Source: Azonexus sp.
GTDB lineage: Bacteria; Pseudomonadota; Gammaproteobacteria; Burkholderiales; Rhodocyclaceae
Direction: 5' to 3'
NCBI RefSeq assembly: GCF_023150235.1
Contig: NZ_JAKLLH010000015.1
Span: forward strand, 37,840-101,839
DNA length: 64,000 bases
The notes under the pieces were generated by a model. It did no database searches. It worked only from the letters and a program-made list of their open reading frames with translations, and had not been told where the DNA came from. Below, one piece after another: positions 52,910 to 61,419 of this stretch (positions are counted from its first letter, which is position 1; every line of letters starts with the position of its first letter). The position numbers were made by a program, and so were the translations under genes.

Positions 52910-55900
52910 ACATCCTGCTCGTTTCGCAATGCAGCAAAAATGCGCTCGACCGCAGCCGCCAGATACTCGACCAATTCGCCGAACGGCGCGGCGACCGGAC
53001 CTGGCAAACCGCGATCACCCAGCAAGGCCTGGACACCCTGCGCCGCCTGCTGCGCCAGACAGCCCGCAAAAACACCGCCGTCGCCTGCCACTGGATACGC
53101 GGCAAGGATCACAGCGAACTCTTATGGATTGTCGGCGACACCCGCCAATTCAACGAACGCGGCGCCGTGCCGACCAACATCACCCGCCGCGACATCCTGC
53201 GCAGCCAGGATGAAAACGATTGGCACAGCGCCGAAACCATCCGCCTGCTCGCCAGCCTCGCCGCGCTGTTTCACGACTTCGGCAAAGCCAGCGCGGCGTT
53301 TCAGGCCAAGCTCAAAAGCACCAAGCCACTGGCCGACGCCTACCGCCATGAATGGGTTTCGTTGCGGCTGTTTGAGGCATTTGTCGCGGGAGAAAACGAT
53401 GAAAGCTGGCTGGCCCGCCTTGCCCAATTGCCGGAAAGCGCCAGCGATGATTGCTTGCAGCGACTGATTGCCGATGGACATAGCACGGAACGGACTTTCA
53501 GCCCTTTCAAAAAACTCGGCCCACTGGCGCAGATCGTCGGCTGGCTGATCGTCAGCCACCATCGCCTGCCGACCCCGGAAGTCATCAACGAACGCGGCCT
53601 GCAAGCCCTGCCGCAAGGCATCGAAAGCCCTTTCTGCGGTCAACGCCCTGAAAGCAGCAAAAACGACATTGCCGCCTGCTGGACCTTCGAGCGCGGCCTG
53701 CCTTTTGCCAGCCAGCACTGGAAAAAACACGCCGCCAAAGTCGCCAGCGCGCTCCAGCAGCACCTCACCCGCCAGCCGCTACCCGCCACCCCGTCGCCCT
53801 ATCTGCTGCATCTTTCGCGCCTGGCGCTGATGCTGGCCGATCACTACTACTCCAGCGAAGACAGCCACGAACGCTACGGCGACAAAGTCACCAAAACCCA
53901 AGCCCTTTACGCCAACACCGACCGCAAAACCGGCGCGCTCAAGCAACGCCTCGACGAGCACCTAATTGGCGTCGAGGTCAATGCCAGCCGTTTGGTCCGC
54001 ACCCTGCCCCGGCTTGCGGAACAACTTCCCCGCCTCGTTCATCGCGCCTTTCGCCAACGCGCCCCGCAAGCCTTTGCCTGGCAGAACCGCGCCTTTGAAC
54101 TCGCCGAAGGCCTGCGCGAACGCAGCGAGCAACACGGCTTTTTTGGCGTCAATCTCGCCTCCACCGGCTGCGGCAAAACCCTGGCCAATGGCCGCATTCT
54201 CTATAGCCTGGCCAAACCCCAGCGTGGTGCACGTTTCACCATCGCCCTCGGCCTGCGCACCCTCACCCTGCAAACCGGCGACGCCTACCGCGAACGCCTG
54301 CATCTCGGCGATGACGAAATGGCCGTCATGGTCGGCGGCGCCGCCGTGCGCGAGTTGCACGAACAAAGCCAACAACAAGCCCGCCAGGAAAAAAGCACCG
54401 GCAGCGAATCCGCCGATGCCCTGGTGCCGGAGCACAGCCCGGTCATGTTTGAAGGCAGCATCGAAGACGGCCCGCTCAACCGCTGGCTGAAGCAAAGCCC
54501 GGATGCCACCAAACTGCTCAACGCGCCGATTCTCGTCTGCACCATCGACCACCTGATGCCCGCCTGCGAAAGCACGCGGGGCGGCCACCAGATACCGCCG
54601 ATGCTGCGCCTGATGAGCAGCGACCTGGTGCTCGACGAACCCGACGATTTCGGGATTGAAGACCTGCCCGCGCTGAGCCGCCTGGTGCACTGGGCCGGCC
54701 TGCTCGGCAGCCGCGTACTGCTCTCCTCCGCCACCTTGCCGCCGGCGCTGATCGAAGGCCTGTTCGCGGCCTACCGCGCCGGGCGGGCAGAATTTGCCCA
54801 ACATCGCGGTCGACCGCAAAAATCGGCCCAAATCTGCTGCGCCTGGTTTGATGAATTTACCGCCGAAGCTTCCGATTGCGGCGACGTTGGTAGCTACCGC
54901 CAAGCCCATACCGCCTTTGTCGAAAAACGCCTGGCCCGCCTCGACCAAGCCCCGCAACGGCGCAAGGCCGAAATCCTGCCGCTAACCATCGCCCGCGCCA
55001 GCCGCGAACAGGTTTGTGCCGACCTGGCGCAAACCCTGCCCGCCGCCATCACCCGCCTGCATAACGCCAACCACCAAACCGACCCCAGCAGCGGCAAGCG
55101 CGTCAGCCTCGGCCTGATCCGCCTCGCCAATATCGACCCGCTCACCCTGGTCGCCCGCCATCTGCTCGCCCAGCGCCCACCTGCCGGGCAACGCATCCAC
55201 CTCTGCATCTACCACTCGCGCCACCCGCTGCTGGTGCGCTCGGCCATCGAAAAACGCCTGGATCGCCTGCTCAAACGCCACGACCCCGCCGCGCTATTCC
55301 AAGACGCGGAACTGCACCAGCAAATCAACGCCCACCCGGAGCCCGACCAGATTTTCATCGTCCTCGCCACCGCCGTGGCCGAAGTCGGCCGGGATCACGA
55401 CTATGACTGGGCCATCGTCGAACCCTCGTCGATGCGCTCGATCATCCAGCTCGCCGGGCGCATCCGCCGCCATCGGCCCGAGGCTTACGAACAAACCAAC
55501 CTGCTGCTGCTCGACAGCAACATCAAGCACCTCGTCGATGGCCCCGGCAAGCCTGCCTTTCTGCGCCCCGGTTTTGAACACAGCGATCAAGGCTTTCAAC
55601 TACACAGCCACCGCCTCAGCGAAATCCTGAGCGCCGAACAACTCGCCCGCATCGACGCCAGCAGCCGCATCCGCGAACGCGCCGACTTGCAGCCGCAAGA
55701 CAACCTCGTCGACCTCGAACACGCCCGCCTGCGCAACCTGATGCAAGGCGCAAGCCAAGGCCAGCGCCAACTCGAATCCGCCGTCCCACTGTGGTGGCAA
55801 ACCCCGGCCCACCTCAGCGGCTACCTGCAAAAGAAACAGCCCTTCCGCTACGAGCCACTGGGCCGGCAGCGCTACGCCCTGCTGCCGGATGAGGATGGGA

Positions 55901-56187
55901 AAATCGGTTTCTACCGCCTCGAAGAAGGCTACAAAGGCGGGATTACTGCGGTCGACCACCTTTTACACCCGATTTCCATCACCCCCGCCCCCGGCATCAG
56001 CCTCTGGGGCGACCCCGATTACACCAGCGCGCTGAACCGACAGGCCGAAGAAATGAACCTCGACCCCACCGCCTGCGCCCGCCGCTACGGCACCCTGGAA
56101 CTGCCGTGCAAGGGGTTTGAGGATGGGCAAGGCATTCCGGAAGAGTGGGAATACAACCACCTGTTGGGATTTTCACGAAAGCGATGA
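52906..56187 (+). CDS. cas3: Cas2-Cas3 fusion nuclease-helicase, type I-F
   Basis: 1093 residues. The N-terminal 90 or so residues (MNILLVSQCSKNALDRS) are the Cas2-like part that pairs with Cas1 during adaptation. The HD nuclease follows with LFHDFGKAS (His123-Asp124), then the superfamily 2 helicase with STGCGKT (about 418-425), the DExD-type motif DEPDD (about 577), SSATLPP (about 606) and IIQLAGRIRRHR (about 846-857). It is recruited by the Csy complex to degrade target DNA. Length and order match type I-F Cas3. About 90 bp of non-coding DNA with an operator-like repeat follow. Confidence 0.95.
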   Translation: MNILLVSQCSKNALDRSRQILDQFAERRGDRTWQTAITQQGLDTLRRLLRQTARKNTAVACHWIRGKDHSELLWIVGDTRQFNERGAVPTNITRRDILRSQDENDWHSAETIRLLASLAALFHDFGKASAAFQAKLKSTKPLADAYRHEWVSLRLFEAFVAGENDESWLARLAQLPESASDDCLQRLIADGHSTERTFSPFKKLGPLAQIVGWLIVSHHRLPTPEVINERGLQALPQGIESPFCGQRPESSKNDIAACWTFERGLPFASQHWKKHAAKVASALQQHLTRQPLPATPSPYLLHLSRLALMLADHYYSSEDSHERYGDKVTKTQALYANTDRKTGALKQRLDEHLIGVEVNASRLVRTLPRLAEQLPRLVHRAFRQRAPQAFAWQNRAFELAEGLRERSEQHGFFGVNLASTGCGKTLANGRILYSLAKPQRGARFTIALGLRTLTLQTGDAYRERLHLGDDEMAVMVGGAAVRELHEQSQQQARQEKSTGSESADALVPEHSPVMFEGSIEDGPLNRWLKQSPDATKLLNAPILVCTIDHLMPACESTRGGHQIPPMLRLMSSDLVLDEPDDFGIEDLPALSRLVHWAGLLGSRVLLSSATLPPALIEGLFAAYRAGRAEFAQHRGRPQKSAQICCAWFDEFTAEASDCGDVGSYRQAHTAFVEKRLARLDQAPQRRKAEILPLTIARASREQVCADLAQTLPAAITRLHNANHQTDPSSGKRVSLGLIRLANIDPLTLVARHLLAQRPPAGQRIHLCIYHSRHPLLVRSAIEKRLDRLLKRHDPAALFQDAELHQQINAHPEPDQIFIVLATAVAEVGRDHDYDWAIVEPSSMRSIIQLAGRIRRHRPEAYEQTNLLLLDSNIKHLVDGPGKPAFLRPGFEHSDQGFQLHSHRLSEILSAEQLARIDASSRIRERADLQPQDNLVDLEHARLRNLMQGASQGQRQLESAVPLWWQTPAHLSGYLQKKQPFRYEPLGRQRYALLPDEDGKIGFYRLEEGYKGGITAVDHLLHPISITPAPGISLWGDPDYTSALNRQAEEMNLDPTACARRYGTLELPCKGFEDGQGIPEEWEYNHLLGFSRKR

Positions 56188-56219
56188 ACACGCCACTCCA
56201 ACCTACCCAACAAACCAGG

Positions 56220-56275
56220 ATTTTATGGGGTAATGCTGGTATTACCCCATATATTTAAATTTTATGGGGTAATGC
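56220..56275. promoter_or_regulatory. Operator-like repeat: ATTTTATGGGGTAATGC twice, with an inverted copy
   Basis: A 17-nt perfect direct repeat lies at 56220-56236 and 56259-56275. Between them ATTACCCCAT (56241-56250) is the inverse of ATGGGGTAAT (56225-56234). The last copy ends 1 bp before the TTG start of the nucleotidyltransferase gene. AT-rich DNA (ATATATTTAAAT) lies between. The design is that of an autoregulatory operator inside the cas operon. Confidence 0.75.
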
Positions 56276-56276
56276 C

Positions 56277-57287
56277 TTGTACCGAATTCACGAACTGGCT
56301 TTTCGCACCCAGTATGCAGAGCTCAAGGAACGCAGCTTGTCAGCCGGTGAGCTGCTGCCGGGAACACCCGGCTCACTCGCACTCAGGAAAGGCACCGGTC
56401 ACGCCTACTGGTACCGTGTTTTTTACCCTGTTCCCGGAAAAACCGAAGAAAAGTTCGTTTGCAGCGAAGACGATACCGACGTGCTTGAAAGCATGCGTCA
56501 GCAGATGGCTTATCACGAATGGGCTGCCAAACAAGTCTCCAACCTTCGCAAGCTTGGCTTTCAGGTAGCGGACAAATCGGTCGCGCGCGTGCTGCTTGAA
56601 TTGCACAACCGACAGGCCTTCGAGGCCGGTCTGATGCTGGTCGGCACGCTGGCATTCATGGCCTGGCTGAACGAACTCGGCGGCATGAGCATCGCCGCAC
56701 GAACGCAAGATGTGGACATCGCCAGAGGCCAGCGGCTCAAGCTCGCGGCACCGCTCCCTTTTCTTGAAACGATCAAAGCCACAGGCCTCCCCTTTTTTCC
56801 GGTGCCTGGCCTGCCGTCGCAGACCCCGTCCACCTCGGTCAAGCTGCCCGGTGTGCAAGGACTGCGTGTCGACGTGCTGACCTCGGGCGACACCCTGGGT
56901 GTCATCGTCGCCGTCCCCGAACTGGAGTGGTGCGCTCAGGCCGTTCCGTTCTACGACTACCTGCTTGAGGCCCCCGAACCCGCCGCCATGCTGGCTGGCG
57001 GACACTGCATTCCCGTCAGGGTGCCTCAGGTCGCCCGCTTCGTCTGGCACAAGCTCTATGCCAGCACGCAACGGCGTGGTTTCAAGGAAAAAGCGGCAAA
57101 AGATCGACAGCAAGCTCTCGTTCTGGCCGGACTCCTGGCCGAAAGTGAAGCCCATTTATTAACCGAAGCATGGCAAGCCATCCCGGCCGGAATGCTTGCC
57201 GCCATCCAACCCCTTGCGGATAAACTGGTTACCTCAGCCGAGGGGCATCCAGAACTGCAAGATGTGTTTCGAGCGTGCGGCAGGTAG
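56277..57287 (+). CDS. Nucleotidyltransferase-fold protein (GSU2403/NTP_transf_8-like) within the cas operon
   Basis: 336 residues; not a known cas gene. The middle has a polymerase-beta-type signature: LVGTLAFMAWLNELGG (Gly-Thr at 123-124) followed by ARTQDVDIAR (Asp145 and Asp147), consistent with metal-binding catalytic acids of nucleotidyltransferases. The N-terminal part (about 1-90) is helical; the C-terminal half is basic (TQRRGFKEKAAKDRQQA). The frame has only TTG (56277) as a usual start, preceded by the repeat; an ATT at 56259 is possible. It looks less GC-rich than its cas neighbours by eye. Family name from memory. Confidence 0.7.
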   Translation: MYRIHELAFRTQYAELKERSLSAGELLPGTPGSLALRKGTGHAYWYRVFYPVPGKTEEKFVCSEDDTDVLESMRQQMAYHEWAAKQVSNLRKLGFQVADKSVARVLLELHNRQAFEAGLMLVGTLAFMAWLNELGGMSIAARTQDVDIARGQRLKLAAPLPFLETIKATGLPFFPVPGLPSQTPSTSVKLPGVQGLRVDVLTSGDTLGVIVAVPELEWCAQAVPFYDYLLEAPEPAAMLAGGHCIPVRVPQVARFVWHKLYASTQRRGFKEKAAKDRQQALVLAGLLAESEAHLLTEAWQAIPAGMLAAIQPLADKLVTSAEGHPELQDVFRACGR

Positions 57288-57335
57288 TTGGCGCTCTATT
57301 GGAAATGGAACTTTTAAGTTGAGGAGAAGCTAGGA

Positions 57336-58670
57336 ATGACAGAAGACAGCAATGTACTGGCACCACCCCTATCCGCCGCAGACATCAAGGCCGTTATCGC
57401 CCAATTCCTCACCGACCGCCTCCAGCCCAAGCTGGAGAAAGTCGCCGAGGACGACAGCGAGCAGCACGCGGCTTTGCTCGCTGCCTATGCGCCCAAGACC
57501 TGGATCGCCGATGCCGCGCGACGGGTCGGGCAGATTCAGCAGGTAACGCACGCCATCAAATACACCCACCCGGATGCACGCGGCTCCAGCCTTTACTCGG
57601 CTGGCAATCAGCACGCCAGCGAGAGCGAGGTCGGTACGCATACGCTGGGGGCTACCCTTGCTGGCGATGTGGTCGGCAATGCGGCAGCACTGGATGTTTA
57701 TAAGTTCCTCAATTTGCGCGTGGGCGAGCACAGCATTCTGGCGCTGGCCGTAGGCAATCACCCAATGCTGGCTGCGGGACTTTCCGATACTGCTGAAGAA
57801 GCCCAGGCCTGGATCAGCGCCTTTGCCACACTGGCCCAAGCCAAGGGGGAAACGGCATCGCACAAGCTGGCAAGGCAGATTTATTGGCCACTGGACGATG
57901 GTGGCTACCATTTGCTCGCCCCGCTGTTCCCGACCTCGCTGGTGCATGCCTTGTGGAAAACCGTCCGCGAAGACCGCTTTTCGGACGAGGCCAAAGCGGC
58001 ACGCGAAGCCCGAAAGGCTGGCACCGCCCACCCGCACGGCTTTCGTGAATACCCAGAAATGGCGATTCAAAGCTTTGGCGGCACCAAGCCGCAAAACATC
58101 AGCCAATTGAACAGCGAGCGGTACGGCGAGAACTACCTCCTCCCCTCGCTGCCACCCAACTGGCAATCGCCCATCATCCGCCCGCCTTTCACGGTCAACA
58201 GCGTTTTTGACCGCATTTTCGGCAACCGGCCAAGAGTGCGCGAGCTGGTGCGCACCCTGCGCGCTTTTCTCGAAAGCGTTGTCGATTACAACAACCTCGC
58301 CATCCGCGAGAAGCGCGCCGAGCTGACCGCTTACCTCTGCGACGAAGCCCTGCTCTACGCCGCCGAGCTGCGCGATGCCGTTGAGACTGGCGCGCTGGCC
58401 GCCGGCTGGACGCAGGACGAACGCTGCCAGCTCAACCGCGCCGAACAGCTCTGGCTCGACCCAGTGCGCGGCGAAGACAACCCGGACTTTGCCAGCGAAT
58501 ACCAACGCGACGAATGGCCCGATGAAATCTGCCGCCGTTTCGGCAACTGGCTCAACGCCCGCCTGACCACCGACAAGCTGCCGATGAGCGCAGTCGAGGC
58601 CGACCACTGGCGCGGGGTACTGGAAAAGGAAATCCGCCTCTTGCGCCGGGAGCTTGCCGATCATGAATAA
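57336..58670 (+). CDS. csy1: Csy1 (Cas8f), large subunit of the type I-F surveillance complex
   Basis: 444 residues. With Csy2 it forms the tail that recognises the CC PAM and binds the crRNA 5' handle. Recognisable stretches are YTHPDARGSSLY, YGENYLLPSLPPNWQSP and the C-terminal RRFGNWLNARLTTDKLPMSAVEADHWRGVLEKEIRLLRREL. GAGGAGAAGC lies before the ATG at 57336. Its stop overlaps csy2 by 8 bp. Confidence 0.94.
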   Translation: MTEDSNVLAPPLSAADIKAVIAQFLTDRLQPKLEKVAEDDSEQHAALLAAYAPKTWIADAARRVGQIQQVTHAIKYTHPDARGSSLYSAGNQHASESEVGTHTLGATLAGDVVGNAAALDVYKFLNLRVGEHSILALAVGNHPMLAAGLSDTAEEAQAWISAFATLAQAKGETASHKLARQIYWPLDDGGYHLLAPLFPTSLVHALWKTVREDRFSDEAKAAREARKAGTAHPHGFREYPEMAIQSFGGTKPQNISQLNSERYGENYLLPSLPPNWQSPIIRPPFTVNSVFDRIFGNRPRVRELVRTLRAFLESVVDYNNLAIREKRAELTAYLCDEALLYAAELRDAVETGALAAGWTQDERCQLNRAEQLWLDPVRGEDNPDFASEYQRDEWPDEICRRFGNWLNARLTTDKLPMSAVEADHWRGVLEKEIRLLRRELADHE

Positions 58671-59697
58671 CCTGAGCAACAACCTCAGCGGGCTGATCCT
58701 GCTCCCGCGCTTGCGGGTGCAAAACGCCAATGCGATTTCCGGCCCCTTGAGCTGGGGCTTTCCTTCACCTACAGCTTTTACCGGCTTTGTCCATGCGCTG
58801 GAGCGCAAGCTGGCCGGGCAGTTGTCCGACGGTTTTTCCGGTGTGGGCATCATCTGCCACCACTTCGAGCCGCAGGTTTCGCAGCCGGCAGGCCGGCGGC
58901 ACAGGGTTTTTTGCCTGAGCCGTAACCCGGTTATTGCTGGCTACAAGAAATACGAAGACAAAGCTGCATCAATCGTCGAAGAAGGCCGCGCCCACCTGGA
59001 AATCAGCCTGCTGATTGGTGTGCGCGACTACTTCAGCGATGCCGAAGGCCAATATCTGGCGGAAGACCTGCAACACGCCGCCTACGGCATGCGCCTGGCC
59101 GGCGGCAGCCCGCTGTTCCGCCCCGGCAAACGCTACGCGGCCAGCTGGCACCCTGTCGCCGGTAATATTGCCGATGACAGCACATCCTTCCGCAAGCTGC
59201 GCCGTCGTTTGCTCCCAGGCTTTGCTCTGGTGCAGCGCGACGATCTGCTCATGGCGCATCTGGCAGAAATGCGGCAAACCGCCCCTGCCAGCACGGCACT
59301 CGATGCCTTGCTCGACCTCTCGCGCCTCAACTTTGAACCGGTAGTCACCCCGGCCAGTGAAGTAGGCAAGCCCGACACAGTCGACTGGCAAATCCGCAAA
59401 AAAACGGGCTGGCTGGTGCCTTTGCCGATGGGCTATGCCGGCATTTCCGATCTCTACGCACCCGGCCAGGTCGCCAATACCCGCGATGCCAGCACGCCCT
59501 TCCGCTTTGTTGAAAGCCTGTATTCCCTCGGCGAATGGGTCAGCCCGCATCGCCTCCAGTGCTTTGAACAACTGTTGTGGACGCAGGAGGCCGATGCCGA
59601 AAAGGGCCTTTACCGCTGCCACAACCGCCACGCCGAATTCATCTCGCAAGACAACACCGAATCCCAAACATCCACCCAGGAGCAAAATCATGGCTAA
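58663..59697 (+). CDS. csy2: Csy2 (Cas5f)
   Basis: 344 residues. RAMP-type protein with [38 protein letters not shown] at its start, which is the hallmark of Csy2, and a [18 protein letters not shown] motif near the end. It contacts the 5' handle of crRNA. The ATG at 58663 lies within the csy1 end and is preferred to a TTG three codons earlier. Slightly longer than Csy2 of Pseudomonas because of a polar C-terminal tail. Confidence 0.94.
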   Translation: MNNLSNNLSGLILLPRLRVQNANAISGPLSWGFPSPTAFTGFVHALERKLAGQLSDGFSGVGIICHHFEPQVSQPAGRRHRVFCLSRNPVIAGYKKYEDKAASIVEEGRAHLEISLLIGVRDYFSDAEGQYLAEDLQHAAYGMRLAGGSPLFRPGKRYAASWHPVAGNIADDSTSFRKLRRRLLPGFALVQRDDLLMAHLAEMRQTAPASTALDALLDLSRLNFEPVVTPASEVGKPDTVDWQIRKKTGWLVPLPMGYAGISDLYAPGQVANTRDASTPFRFVESLYSLGEWVSPHRLQCFEQLLWTQEADAEKGLYRCHNRHAEFISQDNTESQTSTQEQNHG

Positions 59698-60724
59698 AAA
59701 CGACCTCAAGACCGCATCCGTCCTCGCTTTTGAACGCAAGCTTGATCCTTCCGACGCGCTTTTTAGTGCCGGAAAGTGGGTTGACCGTAAAAATGGCGAA
59801 AACTGGCCCAGCATCGGTATCAACACCAAATCCGTGCGCGGCACCATCTCCAACCGACTGTCCACCAAGGATCAAGACCCGGCCAAGCTCGATGCCTCGA
59901 TCCAGTCGCCCAACCTGCAAACCGTCGATGTCGCCACCCTGCCCAACAACGCCGACACCCTGCGCGCCCGCTTCACGCTGCGCGTGCTGGGCGGCGCGGG
60001 CACCCCCTCGGCCTGCAACAACGCAGACTACCAGGCCAAGCTGCAAGCCACCGTGCAGCAATACGTCAGCACCACCGGCTTTGCCGAACTCGCCCGCCGC
60101 TATGCCGCCAACCTCGCCAACGGGCGCTTTTTGTGGCGCAACCGCATGGGCGCGGAGCAGATTGAAATCCAGGTGCGCCAACTGGCCAAAGGCGAGGCCG
60201 CGCAAAGCTGGGAATTCGATGCGCTGAGTTTTTCGCTGCGCGACTTCAACGCCACCACGCCGGCGCTCGACACCCTGGCCCAGGCCATTGAACAAGGCTT
60301 GAGCGGCCAGAGCCACACGCTGCTGGAAGTCATCGCCTATGCCCGCATCGGCGACGGCCAGGAGGTTTACCCCTCGCAAGAGCTGATCCTCGACAAGGGC
60401 GACAAGAAGGGCCAGAAGAGCAAGACGCTGTACAAAGTTGGCGACGTGGCCGCGATGCACAGCCAGAAAATCGGCAACGCCCTGCGCACCATCGACACCT
60501 GGTATCCGCAGGATGAAGAAAGCAGCGACCTCGGCCCGATTGCCGTCGAGCCCTACGGCTCGGTCACCTCGCAAGGCAAGGCCTACCGCCAGCACAAGGA
60601 CAAGGCCGATTTCTACAACCTGCTCGACGCCTGGGTGCTCAAGGACAAAGCCCCGGCCAGCGGCGACCAGCATTTCGTGATGGCAACGCTGATTCGCGGC
60701 GGCGTGTTCGGCGAAAAGGACTGA
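59690..60724 (+). CDS. csy3: Csy3 (Cas7f), backbone of the surveillance complex
   Basis: 344 residues. Six copies coat the crRNA spacer. [30 protein letters not shown] is the canonical start; [16 protein letters not shown] and [17 protein letters not shown] are family motifs. Overlaps csy2 by 8 bp with AGGAG at about 59679. The cas6f ATG follows 2 bp after its stop. Confidence 0.96.
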   Translation: MAKNDLKTASVLAFERKLDPSDALFSAGKWVDRKNGENWPSIGINTKSVRGTISNRLSTKDQDPAKLDASIQSPNLQTVDVATLPNNADTLRARFTLRVLGGAGTPSACNNADYQAKLQATVQQYVSTTGFAELARRYAANLANGRFLWRNRMGAEQIEIQVRQLAKGEAAQSWEFDALSFSLRDFNATTPALDTLAQAIEQGLSGQSHTLLEVIAYARIGDGQEVYPSQELILDKGDKKGQKSKTLYKVGDVAAMHSQKIGNALRTIDTWYPQDEESSDLGPIAVEPYGSVTSQGKAYRQHKDKADFYNLLDAWVLKDKAPASGDQHFVMATLIRGGVFGEKD

Positions 60725-60726
60725 GC

Positions 60727-61290
60727 ATGGACGCCTACCTCGAACTCCAGCTGCTGCCCGACCCGGAGTTTCCCCCCGCCATGCTGATGAATGCGCTCTT
60801 CGCCAAACTGCACCGCGCGCTGGTCAGCCATGGCGAAGGGCGGATCGGCATCAGCTTCCCCGATGTTGAAGCAGCGAGCGGAACACTGGGCATGCGGCTG
60901 CGTCTACATGGGCAAGCCAGCGATCTGGCGCAGCTCCAAAACAACGATTGGCTACGCGGAATGCGCGACCATCTCCGACTCACGGAAATAGGCCCCGTGC
61001 CTTCAGGAGCGAGCCACCGCGTTGTCAGCCGGGTGCAGGCTCAAAGCAGCCCGGAAAGACTGCGCCGACGAGCCATGCGCCGCCACCACCTCAGCCCGGA
61101 AGCCGCCCTGGAGCGCATCCCCGACCACCCCGCCGAGCGCCTCAACCTACCCTACCTCACCCTCACCAGCCAAAGCACCGGCCAGCAATTCCGGCTATTC
61201 ATCGAGCACCGCCCATTGCAAGCCCAAGCCAGCCCCGGCCAATTCAGCACCTACGGCCTCAGCCCAAGCACAAGCATCCCCTGGTTCTGA
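60727..61290 (+). CDS. cas6f: Cas6f (Csy4), CRISPR RNA-processing endoribonuclease
   Basis: 187 residues, equal to Pseudomonas Csy4. Catalytic histidine at position 29 (FAKLHRAL), and the arginine-rich helix SPERLRRRAMRRHHLS that inserts into the major groove of the repeat hairpin. It cuts 3' of the repeat stem and stays bound to the crRNA 3' end. Last gene of the cas operon; the array leader follows. Confidence 0.95.
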   Translation: MDAYLELQLLPDPEFPPAMLMNALFAKLHRALVSHGEGRIGISFPDVEAASGTLGMRLRLHGQASDLAQLQNNDWLRGMRDHLRLTEIGPVPSGASHRVVSRVQAQSSPERLRRRAMRRHHLSPEAALERIPDHPAERLNLPYLTLTSQSTGQQFRLFIEHRPLQAQASPGQFSTYGLSPSTSIPWF

Positions 61291-61419
61291 CCCTTTTTTC
61301 CTGGAGGAAAAATTCCTCCAGGAAATCAAAGAACTACCCAGCTTGAAAAAATTTAGGCTCCCTCGACAAAAGAGAGGAAAGTTCTTTAAAAATCAGGAAG
61401 CGGAGGCGGGTAGAATCTA
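61291..61419 (+). promoter_or_regulatory. CRISPR leader with a 12-bp inverted repeat and -10 box
   Basis: 129 AT-richer bases between cas6f and the first repeat. TTCCTGGAGGAA (61298-61309) and TTCCTCCAGGAA (61313-61324) form a 12-bp hairpin. Further on are A/T runs suited to IHF (61346-61357, 61384-61395) and TAGAAT (61411-61416), which could be the -10 box of the pre-crRNA promoter. Confidence 0.7.
61298..61324. repeat. 12-bp inverted repeat in the leader
   Basis: Exact reverse complements with a 3-nt spacer, preceded by a T run. It could be a terminator-like or attenuating structure after cas6f, or a protein site used in adaptation. Confidence 0.7.
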
